Assembly (NCBI GenBank): GCA_946885845.1
Contig: CAMPHJ010000038.1
Coordinates: 1 to 17,671 of the forward strand
DNA from: an uncultured Sphingobium sp.
Lineage (GTDB): Bacteria; Pseudomonadota; Alphaproteobacteria; Sphingomonadales; Sphingomonadaceae
Direction of reading: 5' to 3'
Length of the DNA: 17,671 nt
Each line of letters opens with the position of its first letter. Position 1 is the stretch's first letter. Position numbers and translations under genes: made by a program. This document shows, piece after piece, positions 1-6,045 of this stretch. The notes under the pieces are model-generated. The model saw nothing but the letters and a program-made list of their open reading frames with translations. It searched no databases and was not told the DNA's origin.

Positions 1-1
1 A

Positions 2-313
2 CGGATATTGAAGCTGCTGTCGGGAAAGGTGCATCACCTCCACAGCGCCGCCGTCATCGTGATGAACGGCGAGCCGATCTGGCGGCATATTGAACGGGTG
101 CGCATGACTGTGCGACCGCTGTCCGATGCCTTCATTACATCCTATCTGGACAGTGAATGGGACCAATGCCGCTGGTGTGTCGGTTGCTATCGGATCGAAG
201 GACCCGGCGCGCAGCTGTTCAGCCGGATTGAGGGCAGCCAGTTCGCGATTCAGGGCCTGCCCCTGCTCCCCCTGCTTGACTTTCTGCGGATACGGGGCGT
301 TCTGCCGTCATGA
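2..313 (+). CDS. maf: Maf family nucleotide pyrophosphatase, C-terminal part (5' truncated by window edge)
   Basis: This is the last ~103 codons of a Maf/HAM1-type house-cleaning nucleotide pyrophosphatase; the N-terminal half with the P-loop-like motif lies before the window. The reading frame is open from base 2. Recognisable family features are the SGKVHHLHSA segment (the conserved SG-x-H-x-L-x-S region), the DSEWDQCRWCVGCYRIEG region (family pattern W-x-x-x-x-G-x-Y-x-I-x-G), and the closing IQGLPLLPLLDFLR helix. These proteins hydrolyse non-canonical or modified nucleoside triphosphates, releasing pyrophosphate, in the cytoplasm. The gene ends in an ATGA overlap with aroE, so the two are probably translationally coupled. 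The Maf-aroE-coaE-dnaQ order is a familiar alphaproteobacterial cluster. Family assignment is firm; the exact nucleotide preference cannot be judged from this fragment. Confidence 0.92.
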   Translation, partial: RILKLLSGKVHHLHSAAVIVMNGEPIWRHIERVRMTVRPLSDAFITSYLDSEWDQCRWCVGCYRIEGPGAQLFSRIEGSQFAIQGLPLLPLLDFLRIRGVLPS

Positions 314-1131
314 CTGACACGCTTCCTTATGCCGAAGTGATCGGTGATCCGATCGCGCACAGCAAATCGCCCCTCATCCACAATTTCTGGCTCGAATGCC
401 TGGGGATCGAGGCGGAATATCGCAAGACTCATGTAACGAGCGAAGGGTTGGCCGCCTATTTCCTGGCGCGAAGGGCGGACCCGGACTGGCTGGGGTGCAA
501 CGTCACCATTCCGCACAAGATTGCGGTCATGGATTTTACCGACGACCCAGGCGGGGTGCGCGAACGGATCGGCGCGATGAACACTATCGCCAGTGAAACC
601 GGCGGACCGTTGATCGGGACCAACACGGATGCGGGGGGGTTCCTTCAGCCGCTTTTGCGGGACAAATGGAAGGGTGAGAGCGCCGTGCTGGTTGGCGCTG
701 GCGGTGCGGCCCGCGCGATCCTGTTTGCGCTGACGAGTCTGGGCGTTGTCGACATCACCATCATGGCGAGGGACGCTGCAAAGGGGCAGGCGCTGCTTGA
801 CCGGGCCGGGATCCAGGGCCGGGTCATTGGAATGACCGACGCGCTGCCGCCCGCCGACCTGCTGGTCAATAGCAGTTCGCTGGGCATGGTGGGGCAGCCG
901 ACGCTGGACCTTGACCTGAAACCCCTGGCGGCCGGGGCAACCGTGTATGATATTGTCTATGCGCCGTTGGAGACGGCTTTGCTGACCGGCGCGCGGGCGC
1001 GTGGCCTCAAAGTGCTGGATGGCCTGGAGATGTTGATCGGGCAGGCAGCGCTGGCATTCGACATATTCTTTGACGCGCAAGCGCCCCGCGAAAGGGATGA
1101 GGAATTGCGCGCCCTGCTCCTCGCCGCCTGA
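310..1131 (+). CDS. aroE: Shikimate dehydrogenase (NADP+)
   Basis: AroE reduces 3-dehydroshikimate to shikimate with NADPH, the fourth step of the pathway to chorismate and aromatic amino acids. The 273 residues are the normal length. Visible motifs are IGDPIAHSKSP at 11-21 (substrate serines), NVTIPHK at 64-70 with the catalytic Lys70, GTNTDAGG at 103-110 with the catalytic Asp107, and the glycine-rich GAGGAARA at 129-136 of the NADP-binding domain. DIVYAPLETALL and GLEMLIGQAALAF near the C-terminus are also typical. The ATG shares four bases with the upstream maf stop (ATGA), which supports this start without a separate ribosome-binding site. coaE follows after three bases, so the genes form one transcription unit. 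No anomaly is seen. Confidence 0.97.
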   Translation: MTDTLPYAEVIGDPIAHSKSPLIHNFWLECLGIEAEYRKTHVTSEGLAAYFLARRADPDWLGCNVTIPHKIAVMDFTDDPGGVRERIGAMNTIASETGGPLIGTNTDAGGFLQPLLRDKWKGESAVLVGAGGAARAILFALTSLGVVDITIMARDAAKGQALLDRAGIQGRVIGMTDALPPADLLVNSSSLGMVGQPTLDLDLKPLAAGATVYDIVYAPLETALLTGARARGLKVLDGLEMLIGQAALAFDIFFDAQAPRERDEELRALLLAA

Positions 1132-1134
1132 GTT

Positions 1135-1728
1135 ATGAAGATCTATGGACTGACTGGATCGATTGGCATGGGCAAGTCAGCCGTCGCGCGCATGTTGCGG
1201 CGGGAAGGCGTGCCGGTGTTCGACGCCGATGCCGAGGTGCATCGGTTGCAGGGACCTGGCGGCGACCTGGTCCCGGCGATCGAAGCGCGCTTTCCCGGCA
1301 CCACCGGCCCCGCGGGCGTCGACCGGGTCAAGCTGGGCGCGGCCGTATTTGGGCATCCCCATGAGCTGAAGGCCCTGGAGGCGATCGTCCATCCCGTGGT
1401 GGCGCAAAGGCGTGTCGTTTTCATGCGCCGTCATCGAGCGCGTGCTTTCGTCGTGCTCGACATACCGCTGTTGTTCGAAAAGCATCATGACAGGAAGGTG
1501 GCGGGCGTCATCGTGGTCACGGCCCCAGCCTGGAAACAACGCAAGCGCGTGCTGGCGCGGCCGGGCATGACGGTCGCGAAATTCCGCCGGATCCTGCACC
1601 TTCAGACGCCCGACGCCGAAAAGCGTCGCCGCGCCGACCATGTGATCAATAGCGGAACGACATTTGCGTCCACACGGGCGCAAGTGCGTCGCTTGGTCGC
1701 TTGCCTTGAGGCCAAGACAGGCCGATAA
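1135..1728 (+). CDS. coaE: Dephospho-CoA kinase
   Basis: CoaE phosphorylates the 3'-hydroxyl of dephospho-CoA with ATP, the last step of coenzyme A synthesis. At 197 residues it has the usual length. The Walker A P-loop GSIGMGKS is at 8-15, the substrate-site FDADAEVH is at 29-36 (Asp32 corresponds to the catalytic acid of the family), HPVV at 86-89 and DIPLLFE at 109-115 are standard CoaE blocks, and the arginine-rich stretch after residue 130 corresponds to the lid. The ATG lies three bases after the aroE stop, and dnaQ begins 34 bases downstream. Positioning immediately before dnaQ is a conserved alphaproteobacterial arrangement rather than a functional link. The C-terminal third is unusually rich in Arg and Lys, otherwise ordinary. 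Confidence 0.97.
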   Translation: MKIYGLTGSIGMGKSAVARMLRREGVPVFDADAEVHRLQGPGGDLVPAIEARFPGTTGPAGVDRVKLGAAVFGHPHELKALEAIVHPVVAQRRVVFMRRHRARAFVVLDIPLLFEKHHDRKVAGVIVVTAPAWKQRKRVLARPGMTVAKFRRILHLQTPDAEKRRRADHVINSGTTFASTRAQVRRLVACLEAKTGR

Positions 1729-1762
1729 GAGGAATCCGGCCAGAATCGGTTAAAAGAGGCCA

Positions 1763-2455
1763 ATGCGCGAAATTATTTTCGATACCGAAACGACCGGGCT
1801 TGATCCCGCTTCAGGTGACCGCCTGGTGGAAATCGGGTGCATCGAACTGCTCAACCGCGTGCCGACCGGACGCACGTTCCACGCATATTATAATCCACAA
1901 AGGCCGATGCCGTCGGCGGCTGAGGCTGTGCACGGGCTTTCCGATGTCTTCCTGAAGGACAAGCCGCTTTTTTCGGCCGGGGCGGAGCAGTTGCTGACCT
2001 TTTTGGAGGACAGCCATCTGGTTGCCCACAATGCCCGGTTCGATTTCGGCTTCCTCAATCATGAGTTGAAACGGTGCGGTTTGCCCGAAATCGGCCTGCA
2101 CCGGATGATCGACACCGTTGCCATTGCGCGCCAGCTGCATCCGGGCGCGAAGCACAGCCTTGACGCGCTGTGCAGCCGTTATGGCATCGACCGCAGCCAC
2201 CGCATCAAGCATGGCGCTCTGCTCGACGCCGAATTGCTGGCTCAACTCTATATCGAACTGACGGGCGGCCGTCAGATTGGCCTGGGCCTGGCACAGCAGG
2301 AGGAGAATGACGCTATTCAGGTGGAACTTGCGACCCTTGTCGCGGTTCGCCCTGTTCGCCCCGCGCGCATATTTCAGGCGAGCGTGGCGGAACTGGAACG
2401 GCATGCAGCGTTCATCGCGACGCTCGCAAAGCCGCTCTGGCTGGAAGAAGCCTGA
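1763..2455 (+). CDS. dnaQ: DNA polymerase III epsilon subunit, 3'-5' proofreading exonuclease
   Basis: The epsilon subunit removes misincorporated nucleotides within the replicative polymerase core. It is 230 residues and begins directly with the exonuclease fold. All DEDDh residues are visible: Asp7 and Glu9 in FDTETTG (Exo I), Asp94 in HNARFDFGF (Exo II), and His150 and Asp155 in HGALLDAE (Exo III). After the catalytic domain, QIGLGL at 171-176 sits where E. coli epsilon has its clamp-binding motif, so it probably contacts the beta clamp. The remaining ~50 residues would tether the polymerase alpha subunit. An AAGAGG ribosome-binding sequence (1754-1759) precedes the ATG. The 83-base gap to hpf contains only short GC-rich dyads with no U-tract, so no terminator can be claimed. 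Confidence 0.97.
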   Translation: MREIIFDTETTGLDPASGDRLVEIGCIELLNRVPTGRTFHAYYNPQRPMPSAAEAVHGLSDVFLKDKPLFSAGAEQLLTFLEDSHLVAHNARFDFGFLNHELKRCGLPEIGLHRMIDTVAIARQLHPGAKHSLDALCSRYGIDRSHRIKHGALLDAELLAQLYIELTGGRQIGLGLAQQEENDAIQVELATLVAVRPVRPARIFQASVAELERHAAFIATLAKPLWLEEA

Positions 2456-2538
2456 AGGCCGGGTCTTAAAACCCGCTCTCCTGGCTTCCGCCAACCGGGT
2501 TGCTGTCCGGCGGCCCGGCAAGAACAAGGAGATGATAT

Positions 2539-3132
2539 ATGGATATTCGTGTTTCCGGGCATCAGGTCGACACAGGCGACGCGCTGAAGCAGCATGTCTG
2601 GACCCGGCTCGAAACGATGGCCGAGAAATATTTCGCCCGCACGATTTCCGCTCAGGTCACATTCCGGCCTGCTCCCCATGGAGCCTTCCATTGCGACATC
2701 GTCTGCCATGTCATGACTGGCCTGATCCTGAAGGGTTCAGGAGAAGCGCAGGAAGCCCATCCCGCCTTTGACCAGGCCGCTGAGCGGATTGAAAGGCAAC
2801 TTACCCGTTATTTGCGCCGACTGAAGGATCGGCACCAGCAGGCAGTCGCGGCCGAGGCCCAGCGCGCCAACGGATTTGAGCTCAACGGTCTGGATGGGGC
2901 CGGTTATACGATCTTTGCTGGGGCAGAGATCGAGGAAGAACCTGCCGAAGCACCCCTGATCGTGGCGGAAACGCGCGTGGACATCCCGGAAGCCAGCGTA
3001 TCCGACGCGGTGATGATGCTGGACCTGCGCAATACGAATGCATTGTTGTTCCGCAACGCAGGAACGGCGGCCTATAATATGGTGTATCGTCGCCAGGATG
3101 GCACGATCGGATGGGTCGAACCGCAGGTCTGA
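2539..3132 (+). CDS. hpf: Ribosome hibernation promoting factor, long form (HPF/RaiA)
   Basis: Long HPF binds the 30S decoding region and pairs ribosomes into inactive 100S dimers in stationary phase or starvation. The N-terminal S30AE domain spans roughly residues 1-100, beginning MDIRVSGHQVDTGDALKQHV. A variable acidic linker follows, and a C-terminal dimerisation domain occupies about 143-197, with the typical MMLDLRNTNALLFRNA and YRRQDGTIGWVEP blocks. The 197-residue length marks the long form rather than short HPF or YfiA. A strong AAGGAG at 2526-2531, seven bases before the ATG, fixes the start. In many proteobacteria hpf follows rpoN and precedes ptsN; here ptsN follows but rpoN is absent and dnaQ is upstream. 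A hairpin at 3153-3182 follows the stop. Confidence 0.95.
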   Translation: MDIRVSGHQVDTGDALKQHVWTRLETMAEKYFARTISAQVTFRPAPHGAFHCDIVCHVMTGLILKGSGEAQEAHPAFDQAAERIERQLTRYLRRLKDRHQQAVAAEAQRANGFELNGLDGAGYTIFAGAEIEEEPAEAPLIVAETRVDIPEASVSDAVMMLDLRNTNALLFRNAGTAAYNMVYRRQDGTIGWVEPQV

Positions 3133-3152
3133 CCCAACAGGCCCTGCCCTGG

Positions 3153-3182
3153 GCCGCCGGTTGACCTTGGTCAGCGGGCGGC
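3153..3182 (+). other. Strong hairpin between hpf and ptsN, no U-tract
   Basis: GCCGCC at 3153-3158 pairs with GGCGGC at 3177-3182. Inside this, GTTGAC at 3160-3165 pairs with GTCAGC at 3170-3175 through one G-U wobble, closing a CTTG loop. One G/G mismatch separates the two helices. The hairpin starts 20 bases after the hpf stop and ends 79 bases before the ptsN ATG. The bases after it (TTATGGGG) are not a U-tract, so it is more likely an mRNA 3'-end stabiliser, a processing site or a partial attenuator than a standard terminator. The structure is read directly from the sequence; its role is inferred. Confidence 0.5.
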
Positions 3183-3261
3183 TTATGGGGCCGGGCTTCA
3201 TATTCCCGAGTAACGCGCAATTTGATGAATCCGGGCGCGGCTCGGCTGTTCCGGGTTGGTC

Positions 3262-3729
3262 ATGGTCCATTTCACCGATATCCTCGCGCCTGACGCGCTT
3301 GCCACGAGCCTGTCGGTCAATGGCAAAAGAGCGCTTTTCCAAAAGGTGGGGCAGCTTGCCGCGACGGCTTATGGACTGGATGCCTCGGCAGTGGCCGAAG
3401 CCCTGTTCGAACGGGAACGGTTGGGCTCCACCGGCTTTGGCGGCGGAGTCGCCATCCCCCATGCGAAAATCCCCGGCCTTGACCGGATGCGCGCCGTGGT
3501 TGCCCTGCTCGACCCGGTGATGCCGTTCGACGCCGTTGACGATGCGCCGGTCGATATCGTCTTTGCCCTTCTGTCCCCAGTCGACAGCGGTGCCGAACAT
3601 CTCAAGACGCTGGCCCGCGTGTCGCGTTATTTGAGGGAGGAAGGACATGTCGCCCGGTTACGCGGGGCCAACTCACCAGAAGCGTTGCATGCGCTGCTGG
3701 CCGGGGGCGAAGCGCGTGACGCGGCCTGA
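3262..3729 (+). CDS. ptsN: Nitrogen-PTS EIIA component (EIIA-Ntr)
   Basis: EIIA-Ntr is the terminal phospho-acceptor of the regulatory PTS-Ntr chain (EI-Ntr, NPr, EIIA-Ntr). It has no sugar transport role and acts through its phosphorylation state on potassium, nitrogen and stress functions. The protein is 155 residues from the ATG at 3262 (a TTG two codons upstream is possible). It starts with the typical FTDILAPDAL block. GFGGGVAIPHAK at 58-69 carries the phosphorylated His67. FALLSPVDSGAEHLKTLARVSRYL is the family's C-terminal signature region. The ribosome-binding sequence is weak. The gene follows hpf by 129 bases and its 3' end overlaps the next gene. No rpoN is adjacent, unlike the classic arrangement. 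Confidence 0.94.
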   Translation: MVHFTDILAPDALATSLSVNGKRALFQKVGQLAATAYGLDASAVAEALFERERLGSTGFGGGVAIPHAKIPGLDRMRAVVALLDPVMPFDAVDDAPVDIVFALLSPVDSGAEHLKTLARVSRYLREEGHVARLRGANSPEALHALLAGGEARDAA

Positions 3730-4186
3730 CGGGGAGGCCATTCCCAGCGGCGAAGCGGCGCATTTCCGCGCTCTGGAACATCTGTACCAGTCGGCGCCGA
3801 TCAACCAATTGTTCAGGTCAGAGCTGGTCATCACCGAAGCGGGCCATTCGGTGATCGAATTCGATGTCGATGAAAGCCAGTTCCATGCGGCCGGGGCAAT
3901 CCATGGGACGGTCTATTTCAAGATGCTGGACGATGCGGCCTTTTATGCCGCCAACAGCCTGGTCAGTGATCGTTTCCTGCTGACCACCGCGTTCAATCTG
4001 CTGTTTACGCGCCCCATCGGGCCGGGCCGGATTCGCGCGGAAGGACGATGGATCAGCGGCAAGCGCCGAGTCTTTGTCGCTGAAGCGAGCCTGATCGACA
4101 TGGAAGGGGAGGAAGTGGGACGCGGGACCGGCACATTCATGCGGTCGCAATTCCCGCTATCATCATTGCCGGGCTATGCAGGCTGA
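3716..4186 (+). CDS. PaaI-family hotdog thioesterase
   Basis: This is a single hotdog domain of the PaaI/YbgC-like acyl-CoA thioesterase superfamily. The central helix block HAAGAIHGTVYFKMLDDAAF (about residues 57-76) has the HG pair and an acidic residue where the family catalyses thioester hydrolysis. LFTRPIGPGRIRAEGRW and the closing GRGTGTFM strand fit the fold. The start is uncertain: the frame is open from 3647 and has an ATG at 3689, but the GTG at 3716 gives a 156-residue protein beginning close to the hotdog domain, preceded by GGGGGCGAAG, with a short overlap with ptsN. The following gene begins inside its last four codons, so ptsN, this gene and the DUF1491 gene form a tightly coupled unit. 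The substrate is unknown. Confidence 0.85.
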   Translation: MTRPDGEAIPSGEAAHFRALEHLYQSAPINQLFRSELVITEAGHSVIEFDVDESQFHAAGAIHGTVYFKMLDDAAFYAANSLVSDRFLLTTAFNLLFTRPIGPGRIRAEGRWISGKRRVFVAEASLIDMEGEEVGRGTGTFMRSQFPLSSLPGYAG

Positions 4187-4514
4187 CCGGCTGACCAGCG
4201 CCATGCTGATCGGCGTGCTGGTTCGTCGTGCCGCAGCCGCCGGAGGATTTGCCACGATATTGGTGAAGGGGGACGAAATTAGCGGCGTCATCCTGGTCCA
4301 GGCTGTTGAAAAGGGACGGGAATCGGGTCTTTTCGAGCGTGTTCCCAACCTGGATGGGGGCTACCGCCTGGCGCGCTGCGGACCCGATCCGGCAGAGGGT
4401 GGTGAAGCGCTGTCGCAATATATTGCACGTCGCCGCCGATCGGACCCCGACCTGTGGATCATTGAACTCGATATCGCGGAAGCGGAACGGTTCGCCGCTG
4501 AAACGATCTGCTGA
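4176..4514 (+). CDS. DUF1491 family protein
   Basis: This 112-residue cytoplasmic protein matches the alphaproteobacterial DUF1491 family: an opening LIGVLVRRAAAAGGFATIL block (residues 11-29), GDEISGVILVQ, a central LFERV segment, and the diagnostic YIARRRRSDPDLWIIELD stretch (about 82-99). The function of the family is not established. The ATG lies inside the last codons of the thioesterase gene, so the two are probably co-translated. No signal peptide, membrane segment or known catalytic motif is seen. The family call comes from memory of its conserved blocks and is fairly secure. Confidence 0.85.
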   Translation: MQADRLTSAMLIGVLVRRAAAAGGFATILVKGDEISGVILVQAVEKGRESGLFERVPNLDGGYRLARCGPDPAEGGEALSQYIARRRRSDPDLWIIELDIAEAERFAAETIC

Positions 4515-4620
4515 TCGTTGACTCTTTTCGCGCGGGAAGGCACTGGCCCCGCACGCTGAACGCGCAGGTTGCCGTTTTCGCCCGTGGGGGGCGGGCACGG
4601 TAAACACGCAGACGGGGGGC

Positions 4621-4665
4621 GGCCTGACGTCGATGCGAGTAGGGGTTTACGCGACGTCCCTGGCC
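4621..4665 (+). other. Imperfect stem-loop upstream of the cell-wall hydrolase gene
   Basis: GACGTCG at 4626-4632 is exactly complementary to CGACGTC at 4652-4658. GGCC at 4621-4624 can extend the stem against GGCC at 4662-4665 across a small internal loop. The ~19-base loop contains AGGGG. The structure ends 25 bases before the ATG of the hydrolase, inside the 176-base gap after the DUF1491 gene. It could be a 5' leader structure or a dyad operator. I see no convincing -35/-10 pair in this gap. The pairing is direct observation; any regulatory role is inference. Confidence 0.35.
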
Positions 4666-4690
4666 AAGAACCGCACGTTTTTGAGAAGTA

Positions 4691-5341
4691 ATGAGTTACC
4701 GTTTGAAGGCCGCGATTGCCGCGGCATTTGCCTTGTCCGCCAGTGCGGCGGTCACCGCAGCCGATATGTCGAGCGCCAGTGAAGCAGCTCCTTCGGCCAA
4801 AATGATCCCAGCTATTTCAGAGCTGAATGCAGCTCCGTCGGTGGCCACGAAGCCCGCCGTCGTTTTCGCCGCGCCGCGCGAAGTCGCGCAGCCGCTGGCC
4901 CCCCTTTCCGACAGCGCCGATTTCAAGGCGGATAATCTGGCCGCAATGGTCAACGCCCAGGGTGAAGCAGAGTCGCTGGAAGGCGACATGAAGTGCCTTG
5001 CCGGAGCGGTTTATTTCGAATCGAAGGGCGAAAGCCTGGAAGGCCAGCTGGCCGTGGCGCGTGTCATCATCAATCGCGCCAAGTCGGGTCGTTTCGCCAG
5101 CAGCCTGTGCGGCGTCGTTTATCAGCCCGGCCAGTTCAGCTTTGTGCGCGGTCGCGGCATGCCCGCCATCCCGACGGCAAGCCAGAGCTGGCGCCGCGCG
5201 GTGGCCATCGCCCAGATCGCGATGGAAGACGCCTGGGACAGCCAGGCAGAAGGCGCTCTCTTTTTCCACGCCCGCCGTGTTTCGCCCGGCTGGGGCAAGG
5301 CCAAGCTGGCTGCGATCGACAATCATATTTTCTATCGCTGA
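4691..5341 (+). CDS. Exported cell wall hydrolase, SleB/Hydrolase_2 family
   Basis: The 216-residue protein has an N-terminal signal peptide (RLKAAIAAAFALSASAAVTA, cleavage about residue 23-24). An Ala/Pro-rich low-complexity linker runs to about residue 95. A Hydrolase_2 domain fills the C-terminal ~120 residues. CLAGAVYFESKGESLEGQLA contains Glu110, the conserved catalytic acid of SleB/CwlJ-type peptidoglycan lytic enzymes, followed by VARVIINRAKSGRFASSLC and YQPGQFSF. The protein would act on peptidoglycan in the periplasm; in Gram-negatives these are vegetative wall-remodelling enzymes, not spore enzymes. A GAGAAG sequence precedes the ATG. The gene is monocistronic and ends before the terminator at 5369. 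Exact bond specificity cannot be read from the sequence. Confidence 0.9.
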   Translation: MSYRLKAAIAAAFALSASAAVTAADMSSASEAAPSAKMIPAISELNAAPSVATKPAVVFAAPREVAQPLAPLSDSADFKADNLAAMVNAQGEAESLEGDMKCLAGAVYFESKGESLEGQLAVARVIINRAKSGRFASSLCGVVYQPGQFSFVRGRGMPAIPTASQSWRRAVAIAQIAMEDAWDSQAEGALFFHARRVSPGWGKAKLAAIDNHIFYR

Positions 5342-5368
5342 TCCATCCGGGGCAGCAGAGATGAAGCA

Positions 5369-5405
5369 GGCCGGTTCGGGACATGCCGAATCGGCCTTTT
5401 CTTTT
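5369..5405 (+). terminator. Rho-independent terminator of the cell wall hydrolase gene
   Basis: GGCCGGTTCGG at 5369-5379 pairs with CCGAATCGGCC at 5386-5396 over 11 bp with a single G-U wobble and a 6-base loop. It is followed immediately by TTTTCTTTT. It begins 28 bases after the hydrolase stop codon. This is the textbook layout, and the call is direct. Confidence 0.9.
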
Positions 5406-5420
5406 GTTCCCTCCATGTTC
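5406..5420 (+). promoter_or_regulatory. Putative LexA (SOS) box upstream of mmcB
   Basis: The sequence GTTCCCTCCATGTTC is a perfect match to GTTC-N7-GTTC, the direct-repeat LexA operator of alphaproteobacteria. It lies between the hydrolase terminator and mmcB, 114 bases before the mmcB ATG. MmcB was described in Caulobacter as a damage-inducible (SOS) gene for mitomycin C resistance (from memory), so a LexA site here is biologically sensible. Its distance from the best candidate promoter (5499-5528) is larger than normal for direct repression, so either the real promoter lies nearer the box or the match is fortuitous. Confidence 0.55.
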
Positions 5421-5422
5421 TG

Positions 5423-5460
5423 GAGCAAGCCGCGCGATATGTGAATCGCGCAGCTTGCTC
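5423..5460 (+). repeat. Long perfect-arm hairpin (16-bp stem with one mismatch)
   Basis: GAGCAAGC at 5423-5430 pairs with GCTTGCTC at 5453-5460, and GCGCGAT at 5432-5438 pairs with ATCGCGC at 5445-5451. Only the C/A pair between the two blocks is mismatched, leaving a loop of six bases (ATGTGA). No U-tract follows. It sits three bases after the LexA-type box and 15 bases before the REP-like palindrome, and probably belongs with it to a mosaic intergenic repeat. It could also be a transcript structure in the mmcB leader. Confidence 0.6.
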
Positions 5461-5474
5461 ATATCTTTGTTGTC

Positions 5475-5520
5475 GCATCGCTTTTCGCGGAAAACCGGTT
5501 CCCACTTTTCCGCGCGATGC
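5475..5520 (+). repeat. REP-like palindromic intergenic element
   Basis: The outer arms GCATCG (5475-5480) and CGATGC (5515-5520) enclose the inner arms CGCGGAAAA (5486-5494) and TTTTCCGCG (5506-5514) around an 11-base loop, with CTTTT bulged on the left side. The core GGAAAACCGGTTCCCACTTT closely resembles a palindrome I recall as abundant in intergenic regions of Rhizobiales and sphingomonads. Only one copy is in this window, so repetitiveness is from memory rather than shown here. It ends 14 bases before the mmcB start codon. Confidence 0.65.
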
Positions 5521-5528
5521 CCTAATAT
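5499..5528 (+). promoter_or_regulatory. Possible promoter giving a leaderless mmcB transcript
   Basis: TTCCCA (5499-5504, four of six bases of TTGACA) and TAATAT (5523-5528) are separated by 18 bases. A start point seven bases after the -10 element would fall on the A of the mmcB ATG at 5535. No Shine-Dalgarno sequence precedes that ATG, which fits leaderless translation. The -35 element is inside the REP-like palindrome. The match is modest and the assignment tentative. Confidence 0.28.
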
Positions 5529-5534
5529 ACCGCG

Positions 5535-6038
5535 ATGACCGCATTGGCATCTTCCTCAACCGATGGCTGCTCGCCCTTGACCGACGGCACTGCGATTGCG
5601 GTCGCGCGGGGCACTTTGCGCCTGTTTGTCCGGCATGACATGAGCGGGATATTGGAAGTGCCGCTTCCCAACGGCAGGCGAGCGGACATCATGGCGCTCG
5701 ACAGTGCAGGGCGGATCACCATCGTCGAAATAAAATGCAGCCGCGCAGACCTGTTGGGTGACATGAAGTGGCCCGAATATTTCGACTTTTGCGATCGGTT
5801 CTTCTGGGCCGTTCCAGCGGGTTTCGATCTGTCGCCCTTCGATAGTGATGCGCTGTGGCCGGATCGCACCGGGTTGATCGTTGCCGATCAATATGATGCC
5901 GAACTGCTCCGCCCGGCACCGATCGAGCCGCTGGCGGCTGCGCGGCGCAAGGCGGAAACGTTACGCTTTGCCCGCCGTGCGGCGCGAAGGCTGACCGCCA
6001 TCGCCGACCCGGACCACGCAACTGAACTTCGCTGGTGA
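5535..6038 (+). CDS. mmcB: MmcB family DNA repair protein
   Basis: The 167-residue protein matches the MmcB/COG5321 family of alphaproteobacteria. It looks like a small PD-(D/E)xK nuclease fold: RRADIMALDSAGRITIVEIK (residues 48-67) supplies Asp51 and the Glu65-x-Lys67 pair, followed by CSRADLLGDMKWPEYFDFCD, the family signature. In Caulobacter the family member is linked to mitomycin C tolerance, presumably through processing of damaged DNA; a nuclease activity here is inferred from the fold. The ATG at 5535 has no ribosome-binding sequence. Upstream lie a REP-like palindrome, a hairpin and a perfect GTTC-N7-GTTC box, suggesting SOS control. It is convergent with the next gene, seven bases apart. 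The C-terminal ~40 residues are Arg/Ala-rich. Confidence 0.9.
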   Translation: MTALASSSTDGCSPLTDGTAIAVARGTLRLFVRHDMSGILEVPLPNGRRADIMALDSAGRITIVEIKCSRADLLGDMKWPEYFDFCDRFFWAVPAGFDLSPFDSDALWPDRTGLIVADQYDAELLRPAPIEPLAAARRKAETLRFARRAARRLTAIADPDHATELRW

Positions 6039-6045
6039 AGGTGGA

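Noticed and set aside
2737..3648. Open frame of 303 codons on the minus strand across hpf and ptsN
   Set aside because: It covers two genes with clear family motifs and has shadow-like composition. Similar antisense frames at 250-1080 and 1811-2527 were rejected for the same reason.
4518..4546. TTGACT after the DUF1491 gene as a -35 element for the cell wall hydrolase
   Set aside because: No -10-like hexamer at 16-18 bases spacing, and it is about 170 bases from the start codon.
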